Counted from the stretch's first letter, positions 17,389 through 29,812 are shown. The stretch is DNA of 64,000 bases from Streptacidiphilus jeojiense (GCF_000719095.1 NZ_JOEH01000024.1:84216-148215), one strand, 5' to 3'. The notes: generated by a model from the sequence alone, not told the origin. Program-made: numbers and translations.

Positions 17389-18761
17389 CCGCCGAGCACC
17401 CGGAGAAGCTGCTCTCCCCGGTCCTGTCCGACAGCTGGGACGACGACCGCCCCTGGACCCTGGACACCTACCGGCGCCATGACGGCTACAAGGGCCTGCA
17501 CGAGGCCCTGCGGATGGACCCCGACGCGGTGATCGCGCTGGTCAAGGACGCCGGACTGCGAGGGAGGGGCGGCGCCGGGTTCCCGACCGGGATGAAGTGG
17601 CAGTTCATCCCGCAGGGCGACGGCAAACCGCACTACCTGGTGGTCAACGCGGACGAGTCCGAGCCGGGCACCTGCAAGGACATCCCGCTGCTGTTCGCCA
17701 ACCCGCACTCGCTGATCGAAGGCATGATCATCGCGAGCTACGCGATCCGCTGCAGCCACGCCTTCATCTACCTGCGCGGCGAGACCGTCCCGGTGCTGCG
17801 GCGGCTGCACGCCGCGGTCGCCGAGGCCTACGCGGCCGGATACCTGGGCAAGGACGTCCTGGGCTCCGGCTTCGACCTCGACATCACCGTGCACGCCGGG
17901 GCCGGCGCCTACATCTGCGGCGAGGAGACGGCGCTGCTGGACTCGCTGGAGGGCCGGCGCGGCCAGCCGCGGCTGCGGCCGCCGTTCCCGGCCATCGCCG
18001 GGCTCTACGCCTGCCCGACCGTGGTCAACAACGTCGAGTCGATCGCCTCGGTGCCCAGCATCCTGCACCGGGGCAAGGAGTGGTTCCGCTCGATGGGGAG
18101 TGAGAAGTCGCCCGGCTTCACGCTCTACTCCCTCTCCGGGCATGTCACCAACCCGGGCCAGTACGAGGCCCCGCTCGGCATCACGCTCCGTCAACTCCTG
18201 GAGATCACCGGGGGAGTGAGGGAGGGTCACCGGCTGAAGTTCTGGACCCCGGGCGGCTCCTCCACCCCGATGTTCACCGAGGAGCACCTCGACGTCGCCC
18301 TGGACTACGAGGGCGTCGGCGCGGCCGGCTCGATGCTCGGCACCAAGGCGCTGCAGATCTTCGACGAGACCACCTGCGTGGTCCGCGCGGTCACCCGCTG
18401 GACCGAGTTCTACGCCCACGAGTCCTGCGGCAAGTGCACCCCCTGCCGCGAGGGCACCTACTGGCTGGTCCAGCTGCTGCGCCGGATCGAGGCGGGCAAG
18501 GGCGTCGAGGGCGACCTGGAGAAGCTGAACGACATCGCCGACAACATCAACGGCAAGTCCTTCTGCGCCCTCGGCGACGGCGCCGCCAGCCCGATCTTCT
18601 CCTCGCTGCAGTACTTCCGCGAGGAGTACGAGCAGCACCTGCGCGAGGGCCGCTGCCCGTTCGACCCGGCCGCCTCCACGGTCTGGGCCGACGACGCCCG
18701 CGGCCGGCGCGGCTACGTACCCACCCATCAGTCCGCCCAGGAGAAGGGGGTGCTCGCATGA
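17385..18761 (+). CDS. nuoF: NADH-quinone oxidoreductase subunit F
   Basis: This 458-residue subunit carries the NADH and FMN sites and cluster N3. Seen are the NADH-binding glycine loop [10 protein letters not shown] (60-69), [13 protein letters not shown] (FMN region), [13 protein letters not shown] (second glycine motif) and the cluster ligands SCGKCTPC (C348, C351, C354) with C394 in GKSFCALGD. Length is normal. GTG start overlaps nuoE, and ATGA overlaps nuoG. Confidence 0.98.
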   Translation: MTAEHPEKLLSPVLSDSWDDDRPWTLDTYRRHDGYKGLHEALRMDPDAVIALVKDAGLRGRGGAGFPTGMKWQFIPQGDGKPHYLVVNADESEPGTCKDIPLLFANPHSLIEGMIIASYAIRCSHAFIYLRGETVPVLRRLHAAVAEAYAAGYLGKDVLGSGFDLDITVHAGAGAYICGEETALLDSLEGRRGQPRLRPPFPAIAGLYACPTVVNNVESIASVPSILHRGKEWFRSMGSEKSPGFTLYSLSGHVTNPGQYEAPLGITLRQLLEITGGVREGHRLKFWTPGGSSTPMFTEEHLDVALDYEGVGAAGSMLGTKALQIFDETTCVVRAVTRWTEFYAHESCGKCTPCREGTYWLVQLLRRIEAGKGVEGDLEKLNDIADNINGKSFCALGDGAASPIFSSLQYFREEYEQHLREGRCPFDPAASTVWADDARGRRGYVPTHQSAQEKGVLA

Positions 18762-21241
18762 CGACAGTGGCCAACACCCCTGCGACTCCGGCGGCTCCAC
18801 CACCCGAGGAGCTTCTGGCCGTCACCATCGACGGCGTCCAGGTGCACGTGCCCAAGGGCACCCTCATCATCCGCGCCGCCGAGATGATCGGCGTGCAGGT
18901 CCCGCGCTTCTGCGACCACCCGCTGCTGGACCCGGTCGGGGCCTGCCGGCAGTGCATCGTCGAGGTCGAGGGCCAGCGCAAGCCGGTCGCCTCCTGCACC
19001 ATGACGGTGACCGACGGCATGGTCGTCAACACCCAGGTGACCTCGCCGGTCGCGGAGAAGGCGCAGCACGGCGTGATGGAGCTGCTGCTGATCAACCACC
19101 CGCTGGACTGCCCGGTCTGCGACAAGGGCGGCGAGTGCCCGCTGCAGAACCAGGCGCTGTCGCACGGCCAGTCCGACAGCCGCTTCGAGGGCGTCAAGCG
19201 GACCTACGAGAAGCCGATGCCGATCAGCACCCAGGTGCTGCTGGACCGCGAGCGCTGCGTGCTGTGCGCCCGCTGCACCCGGTTCAGCGAGCAGATCGCC
19301 GGCGACCCCTTCATCGACCTGCTGGAACGCGGGGCCAATGAGCAGGTCGGGATCGGGGAGGGCGACGACTTCCGCTCCTACTTCTCCGGCAACACCATCC
19401 AGATCTGCCCGGTGGGCGCGCTGACCTCGGCCGCCTACCGGTTCCGCTCCCGCCCGTTCGACCTGGTCTCCTCGCCCAGCGTGTGCGAGCACTGCTCGTC
19501 CGGCTGCGCGATCCGCACCGACCACCGGCGCGGCAAGGTGATGCGCCGGCTGGCCGGGGACGACCCGGCGGTGAACGAGGAGTGGTCCTGCGACAAGGGC
19601 CGCTTCGGCTTCCGCTACGGCCAGTCGCGCGAGCGGCTGACCACTCCGCTGGTGCGCGGGGCCGACGGCGAGCTGGCCCCGGCCAGCTGGCCGGAGGCGC
19701 TGCGGGCGGCCGCGGCCGGGCTGGTGCGGGGCCGTACCGGGGTGCTGGTCGGCGGCCGGTCCACCGTCGAGGACGCCTACGCCTACGCCAAGTTCGCCAG
19801 GGCGGTGCTGGGCACCAACGACGTCGACTTCCGGTCCCGGATCCACAGCGCCGAGGAGGCCGACTTCCTGGCCGCCGCGGTGGCCGGCCGCGGCATCGAC
19901 GCGGACGGGCGCGGGGTGACCTACCAGCAGCTGGAGGCCGCTCCGGCGGCGCTGCTGGTCGGCTTCGAGCCGGAGGAGGAGTCCCCGATCGTCTTCCTGC
20001 GGCTGCGCAAGGCCGCCAGGACCAAGGGGCTCAAGGTCTTCACGGTGGCCGCCTACGCCACCCGCGGGCTCTCCAAGCTGGGCGGGGCGCTGCTGCCGGC
20101 CGCGCCCGGCACCGAGGCCGAGTGGCTGGAGGCGCTGGCCGAGGGCGACCCGCTGGACGGCGACGCCGGCCGCGCCGCCGAGCTGCTGCGGCAGCCCGGC
20201 GCGGTGGTGCTGGTCGGCGAGCGGCTGGCCGGGACGCCGGGCGCGCTGAGCGCGGCGATCCGGCTGGCCCGGGCCTCGGGCGCACGGCTGGCCTGGATCC
20301 CGCGCCGTGCGGGGGAGCGGGGCGCGGTCGAGGCCGGAGCGCTGCCGGGCCTGCTGCCCGGCGGACGTCCCGGTACCGACCCCGACGCCCGCCGGCAGCT
20401 GGCCGCGGCCTGGGGCCTGGACGGTCTGCCCGAGCGCTTCGGCCGCGACACCGCCGGCATCCTCACCGCCGCCGCCAACGGTGACCTGGACGCCCTGGTC
20501 GTCGGCGGGGTCGAGACCGCGGACCTGCCCGACCCGGCCGCCGCCGAGGCGGCCCTGGCCAGGGCGGGCTTCGTGGTCAGCCTGGAGCTGCGGCCCTCCG
20601 CCGTCACCGACCGCGCCGACGTGGTGTTCCCGGTCGCGGCGGTGGCCGAGAAGGCCGGTGCCTTCATGGACTGGGAGGGCCGGATCAGGTTCTTCGAACC
20701 GGCCCTGAAGGCCGATCAGATGACCACCCGTCATCTGGGCTCGGACCTGCGGGTGCTGCACATGATCGCCGACGCCATGGGCGACAGCCTGCGGCTCCCG
20801 GACATCACCGCGGCCCGCCGCGAACTGGACGGGCTCGGCGCCTGGCACGGCGACCGGGTCGACGCACCGACCGAGCAGGCCCGTCCGCTGCCCCGTCCCA
20901 GCGCCGGCGAGGCCGTGCTCGGCGGCTGGCGGCTGCTGCTGGACAACGGTGTGCTCCAGGAGGGCGACACCGCCCTCGCCGGAACCCGGCACCCGGCCGT
21001 CGCCCGGCTCTCGCCCGCCACCGCGGCCGAGGTCGGCATCGCCGACGGTGCCCCGCTCAGCGTCACCGGACCGGCCGGCAGCCTCACGCTGCCGCTGCTG
21101 ATCACCCCGGAACTCCCGGACCGGGTGGTCTGGATCCCGCTCAACTCCACCCCCGGTGGCTCCTTCCGGACCCTCGGAGCGACCCCCGGCCGGGTGGTCG
21201 GGCTCGCGCAGGCCCCTGCCGTCACGGAGGCGAACCGATGA
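18758..21241 (+). CDS. nuoG: NADH-quinone oxidoreductase subunit G
   Basis: This 827-residue subunit carries the chain of Fe-S clusters. N-terminal [2Fe-2S] ligands are C52, C63, C66 and C80. The N5 cluster has H114, C118, C121, C127; N4 has C167, C170, C173 and C217. A further set C243, C246, C250 and C278 (CEHCSSGC ... C) corresponds to the extra cluster N7 seen in E. coli and Thermus but absent from mitochondria. The remainder is a molybdopterin-oxidoreductase-like domain that has lost cofactor binding, with a C-terminal beta-barrel (about 740-827). Overlaps on both sides are four bases. Confidence 0.98.
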   Translation: MTTVANTPATPAAPPPEELLAVTIDGVQVHVPKGTLIIRAAEMIGVQVPRFCDHPLLDPVGACRQCIVEVEGQRKPVASCTMTVTDGMVVNTQVTSPVAEKAQHGVMELLLINHPLDCPVCDKGGECPLQNQALSHGQSDSRFEGVKRTYEKPMPISTQVLLDRERCVLCARCTRFSEQIAGDPFIDLLERGANEQVGIGEGDDFRSYFSGNTIQICPVGALTSAAYRFRSRPFDLVSSPSVCEHCSSGCAIRTDHRRGKVMRRLAGDDPAVNEEWSCDKGRFGFRYGQSRERLTTPLVRGADGELAPASWPEALRAAAAGLVRGRTGVLVGGRSTVEDAYAYAKFARAVLGTNDVDFRSRIHSAEEADFLAAAVAGRGIDADGRGVTYQQLEAAPAALLVGFEPEEESPIVFLRLRKAARTKGLKVFTVAAYATRGLSKLGGALLPAAPGTEAEWLEALAEGDPLDGDAGRAAELLRQPGAVVLVGERLAGTPGALSAAIRLARASGARLAWIPRRAGERGAVEAGALPGLLPGGRPGTDPDARRQLAAAWGLDGLPERFGRDTAGILTAAANGDLDALVVGGVETADLPDPAAAEAALARAGFVVSLELRPSAVTDRADVVFPVAAVAEKAGAFMDWEGRIRFFEPALKADQMTTRHLGSDLRVLHMIADAMGDSLRLPDITAARRELDGLGAWHGDRVDAPTEQARPLPRPSAGEAVLGGWRLLLDNGVLQEGDTALAGTRHPAVARLSPATAAEVGIADGAPLSVTGPAGSLTLPLLITPELPDRVVWIPLNSTPGGSFRTLGATPGRVVGLAQAPAVTEANR

Positions 21242-22617
21242 GCACGCCCGCACTCCAACTCGCGGCCGATCACCTCACCGTCAGTCAGCTGGCCGCCGAG
21301 GACCTCACCGTCTTCGGGGTCGACCCCTGGTGGCTGGTGGTCATCAAGGCCGTCTTCTGCTTCGCCTTCCTGGTCGTCACCGTGCTCATCGCCATCGTGT
21401 GGGAGCGCAAGGTCGTCGCCTGGATGCAGCTGCGGATCGGCCCCAACCGGCACGGTCCCTGGGGCATGCTGCAGAGCCTCGCCGACGGGGTGAAGCTGGC
21501 CCTCAAGGAGGACCTGGTCGTCACCGCCTCGGACAAGGTGGTGTTCATCCTGGCCCCGGTGATCTCCGCGATCCCGGCCTTCCTGGCCGTGGCGGTGATC
21601 CCGTTCGGCCCGGCCGACCACGAGATCAGCATCTTCGGCACCAGGACCACGATGCAGCTCACCGACCTCCCGGTGGCGATGCTATACATCCTGGCCGCCG
21701 CCTCCGTCGGCATCTACGGCATCGTGCTGGCCGGCTGGGCCTCCGGCTCGACCTACCCGCTGCTCGGCGGGGTGCGCTCGGCGGCGCAGATGGTGTCCTA
21801 CGAGATCGCGATGGGCCTGTCCTTCGCGGCGGTGTTCATCTACTCGGGCTCGATGTCCACCTCGGCCATCGTGGACGCGCAGACCCACACCTGGTTCGTC
21901 TGCCTGCTGCCGGTGAGCTTCGTCATCTACGTCATCTCGATGGTCGGCGAGACCAACCGGGCCCCCTTCGACCTCCCCGAGGCCGAGGGCGAGCTGGTGG
22001 GCGGCTTCAACACCGAGTACTCCTCGCTGAAGTTCGCGATGTTCATGCTGGCCGAGTACATCAACATGGTCACCGTCTCCGCGGTCGCCTCCATCCTCTT
22101 CCTGGGCGGCTGGCGGGCCCCCTGGCCGATCAGCGCCTTCTGGGCCGGGGCCAACCACGGCTGGTGGCCGCTGCTGTGGATGATCGTCAAGATCCAGCTG
22201 CTGCTGTTCTTCTTCATCTGGCTCCGCGGCACCCTGCCCCGGCTGCGCTACGACCAGTTCATGAAGCTGGGGTGGAAGGTCCTCATCCCGGTGTCGCTGG
22301 TGTGGCTGGTCATGGTCGCCACCTTCCGCGCGCTGCGGAACAAGGGCTACAGCTTCGGCACCGACGTGCTGTACGTGGGCGGGGCCGTGGTGGTCCTGCT
22401 GCTGCTCTCCATCGTCTGGGACATGCTCCGCAAGCGGGAGGAGCCTGCGGCGGCAGCAGCGGAGCAGCCCGCGTTCGACCCCATGGCCGGCGGCTTCCCG
22501 GTACCGCCGCTGCCGGGTCAGCAGCTTCCCCCCGTACCGCGCCGCAGGTCGCGGACGCCCGAATCCGTTGCAGCGGTGTCTGCAGCAGCACTGAAGGGAG
22601 CGGACGAGGATGCCTGA
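21238..22617 (+). CDS. nuoH: NADH-quinone oxidoreductase subunit H
   Basis: This 459-residue membrane subunit forms the quinone channel entrance. It has eight to nine spans and the signatures [20 protein letters not shown] (near residue 56) and [20 protein letters not shown], whose acidic residues line the E-channel. A C-terminal extension of about 60 residues rich in Pro and Ala is predicted to be cytoplasmic. The reading frame overlaps nuoI by eight bases, so translation of the two is probably coupled. Confidence 0.98.
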   Translation: MSTPALQLAADHLTVSQLAAEDLTVFGVDPWWLVVIKAVFCFAFLVVTVLIAIVWERKVVAWMQLRIGPNRHGPWGMLQSLADGVKLALKEDLVVTASDKVVFILAPVISAIPAFLAVAVIPFGPADHEISIFGTRTTMQLTDLPVAMLYILAAASVGIYGIVLAGWASGSTYPLLGGVRSAAQMVSYEIAMGLSFAAVFIYSGSMSTSAIVDAQTHTWFVCLLPVSFVIYVISMVGETNRAPFDLPEAEGELVGGFNTEYSSLKFAMFMLAEYINMVTVSAVASILFLGGWRAPWPISAFWAGANHGWWPLLWMIVKIQLLLFFFIWLRGTLPRLRYDQFMKLGWKVLIPVSLVWLVMVATFRALRNKGYSFGTDVLYVGGAVVVLLLLSIVWDMLRKREEPAAAAAEQPAFDPMAGGFPVPPLPGQQLPPVPRRRSRTPESVAAVSAAALKGADEDA

Positions 22618-23191
22618 CAACATCTTGGGCCCCGCAGCCGGCTTCGGCGTGACCTTCTCGGCCATGTTCAAGAAGCGGCTCACCGAGCAGTACCCGGAGT
22701 ACAAGAAGCCCACCGCGCCGCGCTTCCACGGTCGGCACCAGCTCAACCGGCACCCGGACGGGCTGGAGAAGTGCGTCGGCTGCGAGCTGTGCGCCTGGGC
22801 CTGCCCGGCCGACGCGATCTACGTCGAGGGCGCCGACAACACCGAGGAGGAGCGCTACTCCCCGGGCGAGCGCTACGGGCGGGTCTACCAGATCAACTAC
22901 GCCCGCTGCATCCTCTGCGGACTCTGCATCGAGGCCTGCCCGACCCGGGCGCTGACCATGACCAACGAGTACGAGCTGGCGGACAGCAGCCGGGAGTCGC
23001 TGATCTTCACCAAGGAGCAGCTGCTGGCCGGCCTCACCGAGGGCATGGTCGACTCGCCGCACTCGATCTTCCCGGGCACCGACGAGGGCGACTACTACCG
23101 CGGGCTGGTCACCGAGGCCGCCCCGGGGACGGTCCGTCAGGTCGCCGTCAGCAAGGGCGAGAAGCCCACGGAGGAAGGTGCGTCGGCGTGA
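22610..23191 (+). CDS. nuoI: NADH-quinone oxidoreductase subunit I
   Basis: This 193-residue 8Fe ferredoxin-type subunit holds clusters N6a and N6b linking NuoG to NuoB. Ligands fall in [12 protein letters not shown] (C55, C58, C61, C65) and [12 protein letters not shown] (C100, C103, C106, C110). An amphipathic N-terminus docks it on the membrane arm. The start lies inside the end of nuoH, with GGGAGCGGACGAGG nearby as ribosome site; its end overlaps nuoJ by GTGA. Confidence 0.98.
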   Translation: MPDNILGPAAGFGVTFSAMFKKRLTEQYPEYKKPTAPRFHGRHQLNRHPDGLEKCVGCELCAWACPADAIYVEGADNTEEERYSPGERYGRVYQINYARCILCGLCIEACPTRALTMTNEYELADSSRESLIFTKEQLLAGLTEGMVDSPHSIFPGTDEGDYYRGLVTEAAPGTVRQVAVSKGEKPTEEGASA

Positions 23192-24084
23192 TCGAGATCG
23201 CCACCCCCCTCACCGGGGCCGCCTCCACCGGGGAGGCCGTCCAGTTCTGGATCCTCGCGGTGATCGCGGTCGCCGGGGCGCTGGGCATGGTGCTCTGCCG
23301 CAAGGCGGTGCACTCGGCGCTCTGCCTCGCCGGGACGATGATCGCGCTGGCCATCTGCTACATGGCCGAGGGCGCGGTCTTCCTGGGCGTCGTCCAGATC
23401 GTCGTCTACACCGGCGCGATCATGATGCTGTTCCTCTTCGTGGTGATGCTGGTCGGCGTCAGCGCCGAGGACACCGTGAAGGACGCGCTGAAGGGCCAGC
23501 GGATCGCGGCGGTCGTGGCCGGACTCGGCTTCGGCGTGCTGCTGATCGCCGGGATCGCCAACGCCAAGCTGCGGACCTTCACCGGGACCGGCGCCGCCGA
23601 CGCCAAGGCCGGCGGCAACGTCCAGGGCCTGGCCGCGCTGATCTTCACCAAGTACGTCTGGGCCTTCGAGGTCACCGGCGCACTGCTGATCACCGCCGCC
23701 ATCGGCGCCATGGTGCTGACGCACCGTGAGCTCACCGAGGAGAAGCAGTCGCAGCGCGACCTGGCCGAGCGCCGGGTCCGGCTGGGCACCCAGGTCACCC
23801 CGCTGCCGGCCCCCGGCGTCTACGCCCGGCACAACGCGGTGGACGTCCCGGGTCTGCTGCCGGACGGCACGCCGTCCGAACTCACCGTCAACCCGACGCT
23901 GCGGGCCCGTGGCCAGATGCGCGACGTCAGCGGCGAGCTGGTGGACCGGATGGGCGAGCTGGAGGCGAGCACCGCAGGGTGGCTCGGCCGCAGGACGCCC
24001 AAGCCCCGGCACAGCACCGAGCTGGCGAAGGCGCCGGCCGCTGCCTCGGCGCCCGCACCGACCGCAGAGGAGCCGCAGGAATGA
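23188..24084 (+). CDS. nuoJ: NADH-quinone oxidoreductase subunit J
   Basis: This 298-residue subunit is considerably longer than the about 180 of E. coli. The five-span core (to about residue 180) contains the helix-3 region with [20 protein letters not shown], which carries a pi-bulge implicated in coupling. The remaining about 115 residues form a charged, non-hydrophobic tail (from [17 protein letters not shown] on) typical of actinobacteria. GTG start and ATGA end give four-base overlaps with nuoI and nuoK. Confidence 0.97.
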   Translation: MIEIATPLTGAASTGEAVQFWILAVIAVAGALGMVLCRKAVHSALCLAGTMIALAICYMAEGAVFLGVVQIVVYTGAIMMLFLFVVMLVGVSAEDTVKDALKGQRIAAVVAGLGFGVLLIAGIANAKLRTFTGTGAADAKAGGNVQGLAALIFTKYVWAFEVTGALLITAAIGAMVLTHRELTEEKQSQRDLAERRVRLGTQVTPLPAPGVYARHNAVDVPGLLPDGTPSELTVNPTLRARGQMRDVSGELVDRMGELEASTAGWLGRRTPKPRHSTELAKAPAAASAPAPTAEEPQE

Positions 24085-24380
24085 ACCCCGTCAACTACCT
24101 CTACCTGGCGGCGCTGCTGTTCACCATCGGCGCCACCGGCGTGCTGGTCCGGCGGAACGCGATCGTGCTCTTCATGTGCGTCGAGCTGATGCTGAACGCC
24201 TCCAACCTGGCCCTGGTCACCTTCTCCCGGCTGCACGGCAACCTGGACGGGCAGATCATCGCCTTCTTCACCATGGTGGTCGCCGCGGCCGAGGTCGTCG
24301 TCGGTCTCGCGATCATCGTGAGTGTCTTCCGCACCCGTCACTCGGCCTCGGTCGACGACACCAACCTCATGAAGCTGTAG
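24081..24380 (+). CDS. nuoK: NADH-quinone oxidoreductase subunit K
   Basis: This 99-residue, three-span subunit contributes to the proton path. Helix 2 contains the conserved Glu in [17 protein letters not shown] and helix 3 a second in [15 protein letters not shown]. Length is exactly typical. It overlaps nuoJ and is followed by a 19-base gap to nuoL. Confidence 0.98.
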   Translation: MNPVNYLYLAALLFTIGATGVLVRRNAIVLFMCVELMLNASNLALVTFSRLHGNLDGQIIAFFTMVVAAAEVVVGLAIIVSVFRTRHSASVDDTNLMKL

Positions 24381-24399
24381 CGGCGGAGGCTGACACACC

Positions 24400-26295
24400 G
24401 TGGACAATCTCATCCCCGTACTGGTTGGGCTACCCCTGGCCGGAGCCGCCGTGCTCCTGCTGGGCGGTCGCCGCCTGGACCGCTTCGGCCACTGGCTGGG
24501 CGTCCTCGCCTCCACCGCCTCCTTCGGCGTGGGGCTCGCCCTGTTCTTCGACATGCTGAGCCGCTCGACCGCGCAGCGCCCGGCCTTCGACCACCTGTTC
24601 ACCTGGGTGCCGGTCGAGGGCTTCCAGGCCCAGATCGGCTTCCAACTCGACCAGCTCTCGGTCGTGTTCGTGCTGCTGATCACCGGCGTCGGCTCGCTGA
24701 TCCATCTCTACTCGGTCGGCTACATGGCGCACGACGAGCGCCGCCGCCGCTTCTTCGGCTACCTCAACCTCTTCCTGGCGGCCATGCTGCTGCTGGTCCT
24801 CGCCGACAACTACCTGCTGCTGTACGTCGGCTGGGAGGGCGTGGGCCTGGCCTCGTACCTGCTGATCGGCTTCTGGCAGCACAAGCCCAGCGCGGCCACC
24901 GCCGCCAAGAAGGCGTTCCTGGTCAACCGGGTCGGCGACATCGGCCTCTCGATCGCGATCATGCTGATGTTCAGCACCTTCGGGACCTTCGCCTTCGGTC
25001 CGGTCTTCGGCGCGGCCCACACCGCCTCGCAGGGGACGCTGACCGGCATCGGCCTGATGCTGCTGCTGGCCGCCTGCGGCAAGTCGGCCCAGGTGCCGCT
25101 GCAGTCCTGGCTCGGTGACGCGATGGAGGGCCCGACCCCGGTCTCGGCCCTGATCCACGCCGCCACCATGGTCACCGCCGGCGTCTACCTGATCACCCGC
25201 TCCAGCGCCATCTTCAACCTCGCCCCGACCGCCCAGCTGGCGACGGTGTGCGTGGGCGCGGTGACGCTGCTCTTCGGTGCCATCGTCGGTTGCGCCAAGG
25301 ACGACATCAAGAAGGCCCTGGCCGGATCGACGATGTCGCAGATCGGCTACATGGTGATGGCGGCCGGCCTCGGCCCGATCGGCTATGTCTTCGCGATCAT
25401 GCACCTGGTCACCCACGGCTTCTTCAAGGCCGGGCTGTTCCTCGGTGCCGGCTCGGTGATGCACGGCATGAACGACGAGGTCGACATGCGCAAGTACGGC
25501 GGTCTGCGCAGCTACATGCCGCTGACCTTCGTCACCTTCGGCCTCGGCTACCTCGCCATCATCGGCTTCCCGGGCCTGTCGGGCTTCTTCTCCAAGGACA
25601 AGATCATCGAGGCGGCCTTCGCCCACGGCGGCACCGAGGGCTGGATCCTCGGCTGCGCCGCCCTGGTCGGCGCCGCGGTCACCGCGTTCTACATGACCCG
25701 GGTGATGCTGATGACCTTCTTCGGCGAGAAGCGCTGGCAGCCCGACGCCGAGGGGCACGAGCCGCACCCGCACGAGTCGCCGAAGACCATGGGCATCCCG
25801 ATGGTGGTGCTGTCCATCGGCTCGGTCGGCGCCGGCGCCCTGTTCGCCTGGAACAGCTCCTTCGTCAACTGGCTGACCCCGGTCACCGGCCACGAGGAGG
25901 GCCACTCCCCGCTGAGCAGCTGGACCGTCTCCGGCGTCACCTTCGCGGTGATCGCCCTCGGCGTGCTGGTCTCCTGGCTGATGTACGGACGGCAGCCGGT
26001 CCCGGCCACCCCGCCGGTCGGCTCGCTGCTCACCCGGGCGGCCCGCCGCGATCTGCTGCAGGACGACTTCAACCACGTCGTGCTGGTCGGCGGCGGCACG
26101 CACCTCACCCGCTTCCTGGTCTATCTGGACGCCAAGGGCTTCGACGGCGTGGTCAACGGCATCGCCGCCGCCGTCGGCGGGACCTCGGGCCGGATGCGCA
26201 AGCTGCAGAACGGCTACGTCCGCTCCTACGCGCTGTCGATGTTCGGCGGTGCGCTGGTGCTGGTCGCCACCACTCTCCTGATGAGGGCCGTATGA
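24400..26295 (+). CDS. nuoL: NADH-quinone oxidoreductase subunit L
   Basis: This 631-residue distal antiporter-like proton-pumping subunit starts at GTG 24400 behind GGCGGAGG. It has about 16 spans and a long lateral helix near the C-terminus (from about 520). Conserved features are [18 protein letters not shown] (with the key Glu of TM5), [25 protein letters not shown] TM7, and [19 protein letters not shown] with the Lys and His of TM8. Its stop overlaps nuoM by ATGA. Confidence 0.98.
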   Translation: MDNLIPVLVGLPLAGAAVLLLGGRRLDRFGHWLGVLASTASFGVGLALFFDMLSRSTAQRPAFDHLFTWVPVEGFQAQIGFQLDQLSVVFVLLITGVGSLIHLYSVGYMAHDERRRRFFGYLNLFLAAMLLLVLADNYLLLYVGWEGVGLASYLLIGFWQHKPSAATAAKKAFLVNRVGDIGLSIAIMLMFSTFGTFAFGPVFGAAHTASQGTLTGIGLMLLLAACGKSAQVPLQSWLGDAMEGPTPVSALIHAATMVTAGVYLITRSSAIFNLAPTAQLATVCVGAVTLLFGAIVGCAKDDIKKALAGSTMSQIGYMVMAAGLGPIGYVFAIMHLVTHGFFKAGLFLGAGSVMHGMNDEVDMRKYGGLRSYMPLTFVTFGLGYLAIIGFPGLSGFFSKDKIIEAAFAHGGTEGWILGCAALVGAAVTAFYMTRVMLMTFFGEKRWQPDAEGHEPHPHESPKTMGIPMVVLSIGSVGAGALFAWNSSFVNWLTPVTGHEEGHSPLSSWTVSGVTFAVIALGVLVSWLMYGRQPVPATPPVGSLLTRAARRDLLQDDFNHVVLVGGGTHLTRFLVYLDAKGFDGVVNGIAAAVGGTSGRMRKLQNGYVRSYALSMFGGALVLVATTLLMRAV

Positions 26296-27944
26296 GTTCC
26301 TTTCCTCTCCTCACGGTCGCCGCCGCGCTCCCGGCGGTCGGCGCGGTCCTCACCGCCGCGCTGCCCGCCGCGACCTCGGCCAAGCGACGGGACGTCAACA
26401 AGGTTCTGCCGCTGGGGGTCTCGGTCCTCACACTGGTGCTGGCGGCCATCGTCGCGATCCGCTTCAAGCCGGGCGGCGCGCGCTACCAGATGACCGAGTA
26501 CCATTCCTGGATCTCGGACTTCGGCATCGGCTACAGCCTCGGCGTGGACGGCATCGCGGTCGTCCTGATCCTGCTGACCGCCGTCCTGGTCCCGGTGGTG
26601 ATGCTGGCCTCCTGGCACGACGCCGACCCGGTCGCCAACGACGCCGGCACCTTCGAGCGCAACCGCCGCACCCAGGGCTTCTTCGCGCTGATCCTGGCGG
26701 TGGAGGCGATGGTGGTGCTCTCCTTCGAGGCCACCGACGTCTTCCTGTTCTACGTCTTCTTTGAAGCCATGCTGATCCCGATGTACTTCCTCATCGGCGG
26801 CTTCGGCGACCGCACCGTGGGCGAGGACGCTCGCCAGCGCTCCTACGCGGCGGTCAAGTTCCTGCTCTACAACTTGCTCGGCGGCCTGATCATGCTGGCC
26901 GCGGTGATCGGCCTCTACGTCATCACCGCCAAGCAGGGCATCGGCACCGACGGCCACGGCACCTTCGACCTCGGCACCATCACCCAGGCGCTGGCCTCCG
27001 GGAAGCTGCACTTCTCCCCGGTCGCCGAGAAGGCGCTGTTCCTGGGCTTCATGTTCGCCTTCGCGGTGAAGGCCCCGCTGTGGCCGCTGCACACCTGGCT
27101 GCCCAACGCCATGGGCGAGGCCACCCCCGGCGTCGCCGTGCTGATCACCGCGGTGGTCGACAAGGTCGGCACCTACGCGATGCTGCGCTTCTGCCTGCAG
27201 CTCTTCCCGGACGCCTCCAAGACCTTCGGGCCGGCGATCCTGGTGCTCTCGCTGATCGGGATCATCTACGGGGCGCTGCTGGCGGTGGGTCAGAAGGACA
27301 TCAAGCGGCTGATCGCCTACGCCTCGATCTCGCACTTCGGCTTCATCATCATGGGCATCTTCGCGATGACCAGCCAGGGCCAGGCCGGGGCGACCCTCTA
27401 CATGGTCAACCACGGCATCTCCACCGCCGCCCTGCTGCTGGTGGCGGGCTTCCTGATGTCCCGTCGGGGCAGCAGGCTGATCGCCGACTACGGCGGCGTG
27501 CAGAAGGTCGCCCCGGTGCTGGCCGGGACGTTCATGATCGGCGGACTGGCCACCCTCTCGCTGCCCGGGCTGGCGCCCTTCGTCAGCGAGTTCCTGGTCC
27601 TGGTCGGCACCTTCACCCGGTACCCGGCCATCGGGATCATCGCCACCATCGGCATCGTCCTGGCCGCGCTCTACGTGCTGGTGCTCTACCAGCGCACCAT
27701 GACCGGGCCGGTCAAGCCCGAGGTGGCCGGCTTCCGCGATCTGCACGCCCGCGAGCTGGTGGTGGTCACCCCGCTGATCGCGCTGCTGCTGTTCCTCGGC
27801 GTGTACCCCCGGCCGATCGCCGACATCGTCAACCCGGCGGTGCGGGACACCATGTCGGACGTGCACCGCACCGACCCCGCGCCCGCGCACCCGATCACGG
27901 CTGCCCAGGTGGCAGCCGCCAACAGCCAGGGAGGTGGCCAGTGA
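26292..27944 (+). CDS. nuoM: NADH-quinone oxidoreductase subunit M
   Basis: This 550-residue antiporter-like subunit has 14 predicted spans. The TM5 Glu lies in [17 protein letters not shown], and the coupling region in [20 protein letters not shown] with its conserved His/Lys context. [19 protein letters not shown] is the usual TM8-9 block. Starts at ATG inside the nuoL stop, ends GTGA over nuoN, with GGAGGTGG just before the nuoN start. Confidence 0.98.
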   Translation: MSSFPLLTVAAALPAVGAVLTAALPAATSAKRRDVNKVLPLGVSVLTLVLAAIVAIRFKPGGARYQMTEYHSWISDFGIGYSLGVDGIAVVLILLTAVLVPVVMLASWHDADPVANDAGTFERNRRTQGFFALILAVEAMVVLSFEATDVFLFYVFFEAMLIPMYFLIGGFGDRTVGEDARQRSYAAVKFLLYNLLGGLIMLAAVIGLYVITAKQGIGTDGHGTFDLGTITQALASGKLHFSPVAEKALFLGFMFAFAVKAPLWPLHTWLPNAMGEATPGVAVLITAVVDKVGTYAMLRFCLQLFPDASKTFGPAILVLSLIGIIYGALLAVGQKDIKRLIAYASISHFGFIIMGIFAMTSQGQAGATLYMVNHGISTAALLLVAGFLMSRRGSRLIADYGGVQKVAPVLAGTFMIGGLATLSLPGLAPFVSEFLVLVGTFTRYPAIGIIATIGIVLAALYVLVLYQRTMTGPVKPEVAGFRDLHARELVVVTPLIALLLFLGVYPRPIADIVNPAVRDTMSDVHRTDPAPAHPITAAQVAAANSQGGGQ

Positions 27945-29596
27945 GCGCGCCCATCGCCGTCCACAGCCTGTGGACAGTGGCCGCGTCGTCCACGACGCAG
28001 ACCATCCCGACGCCGCACATCGAGTACGCCCAGCTCTCGCCGATGCTGGTGGTCTTCGGCGCGGCGGCGCTCGGCATCCTCGCCGAGGCGTTCCTGCCCC
28101 GCCGCAACCGCTACTGGGCCCAGGTCGGCATCGCCATGGCCGGGCTGATCGGCGCCTTCGTCGCCATCGTGGTGCTGGCCGCCAAGGGCTACGCCGGCGC
28201 CAACGCGCACTTGGCCGCGATGGGCGCGGTCGCTGTCGACGGACCGTCACTGTTCCTGCAGGGCACCATCGCCCTGGTCGCCATCGTCGCGGTGCTGGGT
28301 TTCGCCGAACGCCATCTGGAGCCCCGCAGCTCCACCGGCGCCCCGGTGGACGCCTTCGCACCGCAGGCGGCGACCGTCCCCGGCAGCGACGCGGAGAAGT
28401 CCGCCGCCCGCTCCGGCTTCGCCACCACCGAGGTGTTCCCGCTCACCATGTTCGCCGTCGGCGGGATGCTGCTCTTCCCGGCCGCCAGCGACCTGCTGAC
28501 CATGTTCGTGGCGCTGGAGGTCTTCTCGCTCCCGCTCTACCTGCTCTGCGCCCTGGCCCGGCGCCGGCGGCTGCTCTCGCAGGAGGCGGCGGTCAAGTAC
28601 TTCCTGCTCGGCGCCTTCTCCTCGGCCTTCTTCCTGTTCGGCCTGGCGCTGATCTACGGATACGCGGGCACCGTCTCGCTCGGCGGCATCGCCGACGTGG
28701 TCTCCGGTACGGCCACGCCGACCCCGGCGCTGGCCAACACCACCGCCAATGACGCGCTGCTGCTGATCGGCCTGGCCATGCTGGGCGTCGGCCTGCTGTT
28801 CAAGGTCGGCGCGGTCCCCTTCCACGCCTGGACCCCGGACGTCTACCAGGGCGCCCCCACCCCGGTCACCGGCTTCATGGCCGCCGCCACCAAGGTCGCC
28901 GCCTTCGGCGCACTGCTGCGACTGCTCTACGCGGCCTTCCCCGGGGTCACCTGGGACTGGCGCCCGGTGCTCTGGGGTGTGGCGATCCTCACCATGGTGG
29001 TCGGCGCGATCATCGCGGTCACCCAGACCGATGTGAAGCGGCTGCTCGCCTACTCCTCGATCGCCCACGCCGGATTCATCCTCACCGGCGTGATCGCGAT
29101 GAACAAGGCGGGCGTGTCGGCGGTGCTGTTCTACCTCGGCGCCTACTCCTTCGTGACCCTCGGCGCCTTCGCGGTGGTCACCCTGGTCCGCGACGCCGGC
29201 GGCGAGGCCACCCACCTCTCCCGCTGGGCCGGTCTGGGGCGGCGCTCGCCGCTGGTGGCGGCCACCTTCGCGCTCTTCCTGCTCGCCTTCGCCGGTATCC
29301 CGCTGACCAGTGGTTTCGCCGGGAAGTTCGCCGTCTTCCAGGCGGCGGCGAGCAGCGGGGCGACCCCGTTGGTGATCGTCGGTGTGCTGTCCTCGGCGGT
29401 GGCGGCGTTCTTCTACATCCGGGTGATCGTGCTGATGTTCTTCTCCGACCCCCGCCCGGACGGGCCCACGGTCGCCGTCCCCAGCGCCTTCACGGCGACC
29501 GCGATCGCCCTGGGCGTCCTGGTCACCCTGGGGCTGGGGATCCTGCCGCAGTACTTCCTGCACCTGGCCGACCAGGCCTCCGTCTTCGTCCGCTGA
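27941..29596 (+). CDS. nuoN: NADH-quinone oxidoreductase subunit N
   Basis: Last gene of the operon; 551 residues, 14 spans, third antiporter-like subunit. Seen are the TM5 Glu in FVALEVFSLPLYLLCAL, FKVGAVPFHAWTPDVYQGAP (the NuoN signature) and TQTDVKRLLAYSSIAHAGFI. A hydrophilic loop of about 50 residues (near 125-165) is longer than in E. coli. The GTG start overlaps nuoM. A 17-bp perfect hairpin follows the stop by 17 bases. Confidence 0.98.
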   Translation: MSAPIAVHSLWTVAASSTTQTIPTPHIEYAQLSPMLVVFGAAALGILAEAFLPRRNRYWAQVGIAMAGLIGAFVAIVVLAAKGYAGANAHLAAMGAVAVDGPSLFLQGTIALVAIVAVLGFAERHLEPRSSTGAPVDAFAPQAATVPGSDAEKSAARSGFATTEVFPLTMFAVGGMLLFPAASDLLTMFVALEVFSLPLYLLCALARRRRLLSQEAAVKYFLLGAFSSAFFLFGLALIYGYAGTVSLGGIADVVSGTATPTPALANTTANDALLLIGLAMLGVGLLFKVGAVPFHAWTPDVYQGAPTPVTGFMAAATKVAAFGALLRLLYAAFPGVTWDWRPVLWGVAILTMVVGAIIAVTQTDVKRLLAYSSIAHAGFILTGVIAMNKAGVSAVLFYLGAYSFVTLGAFAVVTLVRDAGGEATHLSRWAGLGRRSPLVAATFALFLLAFAGIPLTSGFAGKFAVFQAAASSGATPLVIVGVLSSAVAAFFYIRVIVLMFFSDPRPDGPTVAVPSAFTATAIALGVLVTLGLGILPQYFLHLADQASVFVR

Positions 29597-29613
29597 CATC
29601 CGCAACGCGCCGT

Positions 29614-29652
29614 CCGGCCGGGCCCTCCGCTCCCCGCGGAGGGCCCGGCCGG
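29614..29652 (+). terminator. Strong terminator of the nuo operon
   Basis: A perfect 17-bp stem (29614-29630 with 29636-29652, starting CCGGCCGGGCCCTCCGC) has a five-base loop. No U-tract. It closes the 16-kb operon. Confidence 0.9.
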
Positions 29653-29812
29653 GGCACGTGTCCCGGCGGCCGCTCGTTGATCGGAGCGCAAGCCAGGCAC
29701 AGAGATCCTCTTCGGACCGGATACGCTGCACACCATGGGCGCGGCGGGCTCGATGGAGACGTCGTGTGATGAGAATCGACATATGGACCGACCAGCGACA
29801 GGAGAGTTCCCG

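Noticed and set aside
18728..21253. 841-codon open frame antisense to nuoG
   Set aside because: It is the mirror of a highly GC3-biased gene; its composition (Gly/Arg/Ala/Gln-rich) and lack of ribosome site and homology show it is a shadow.
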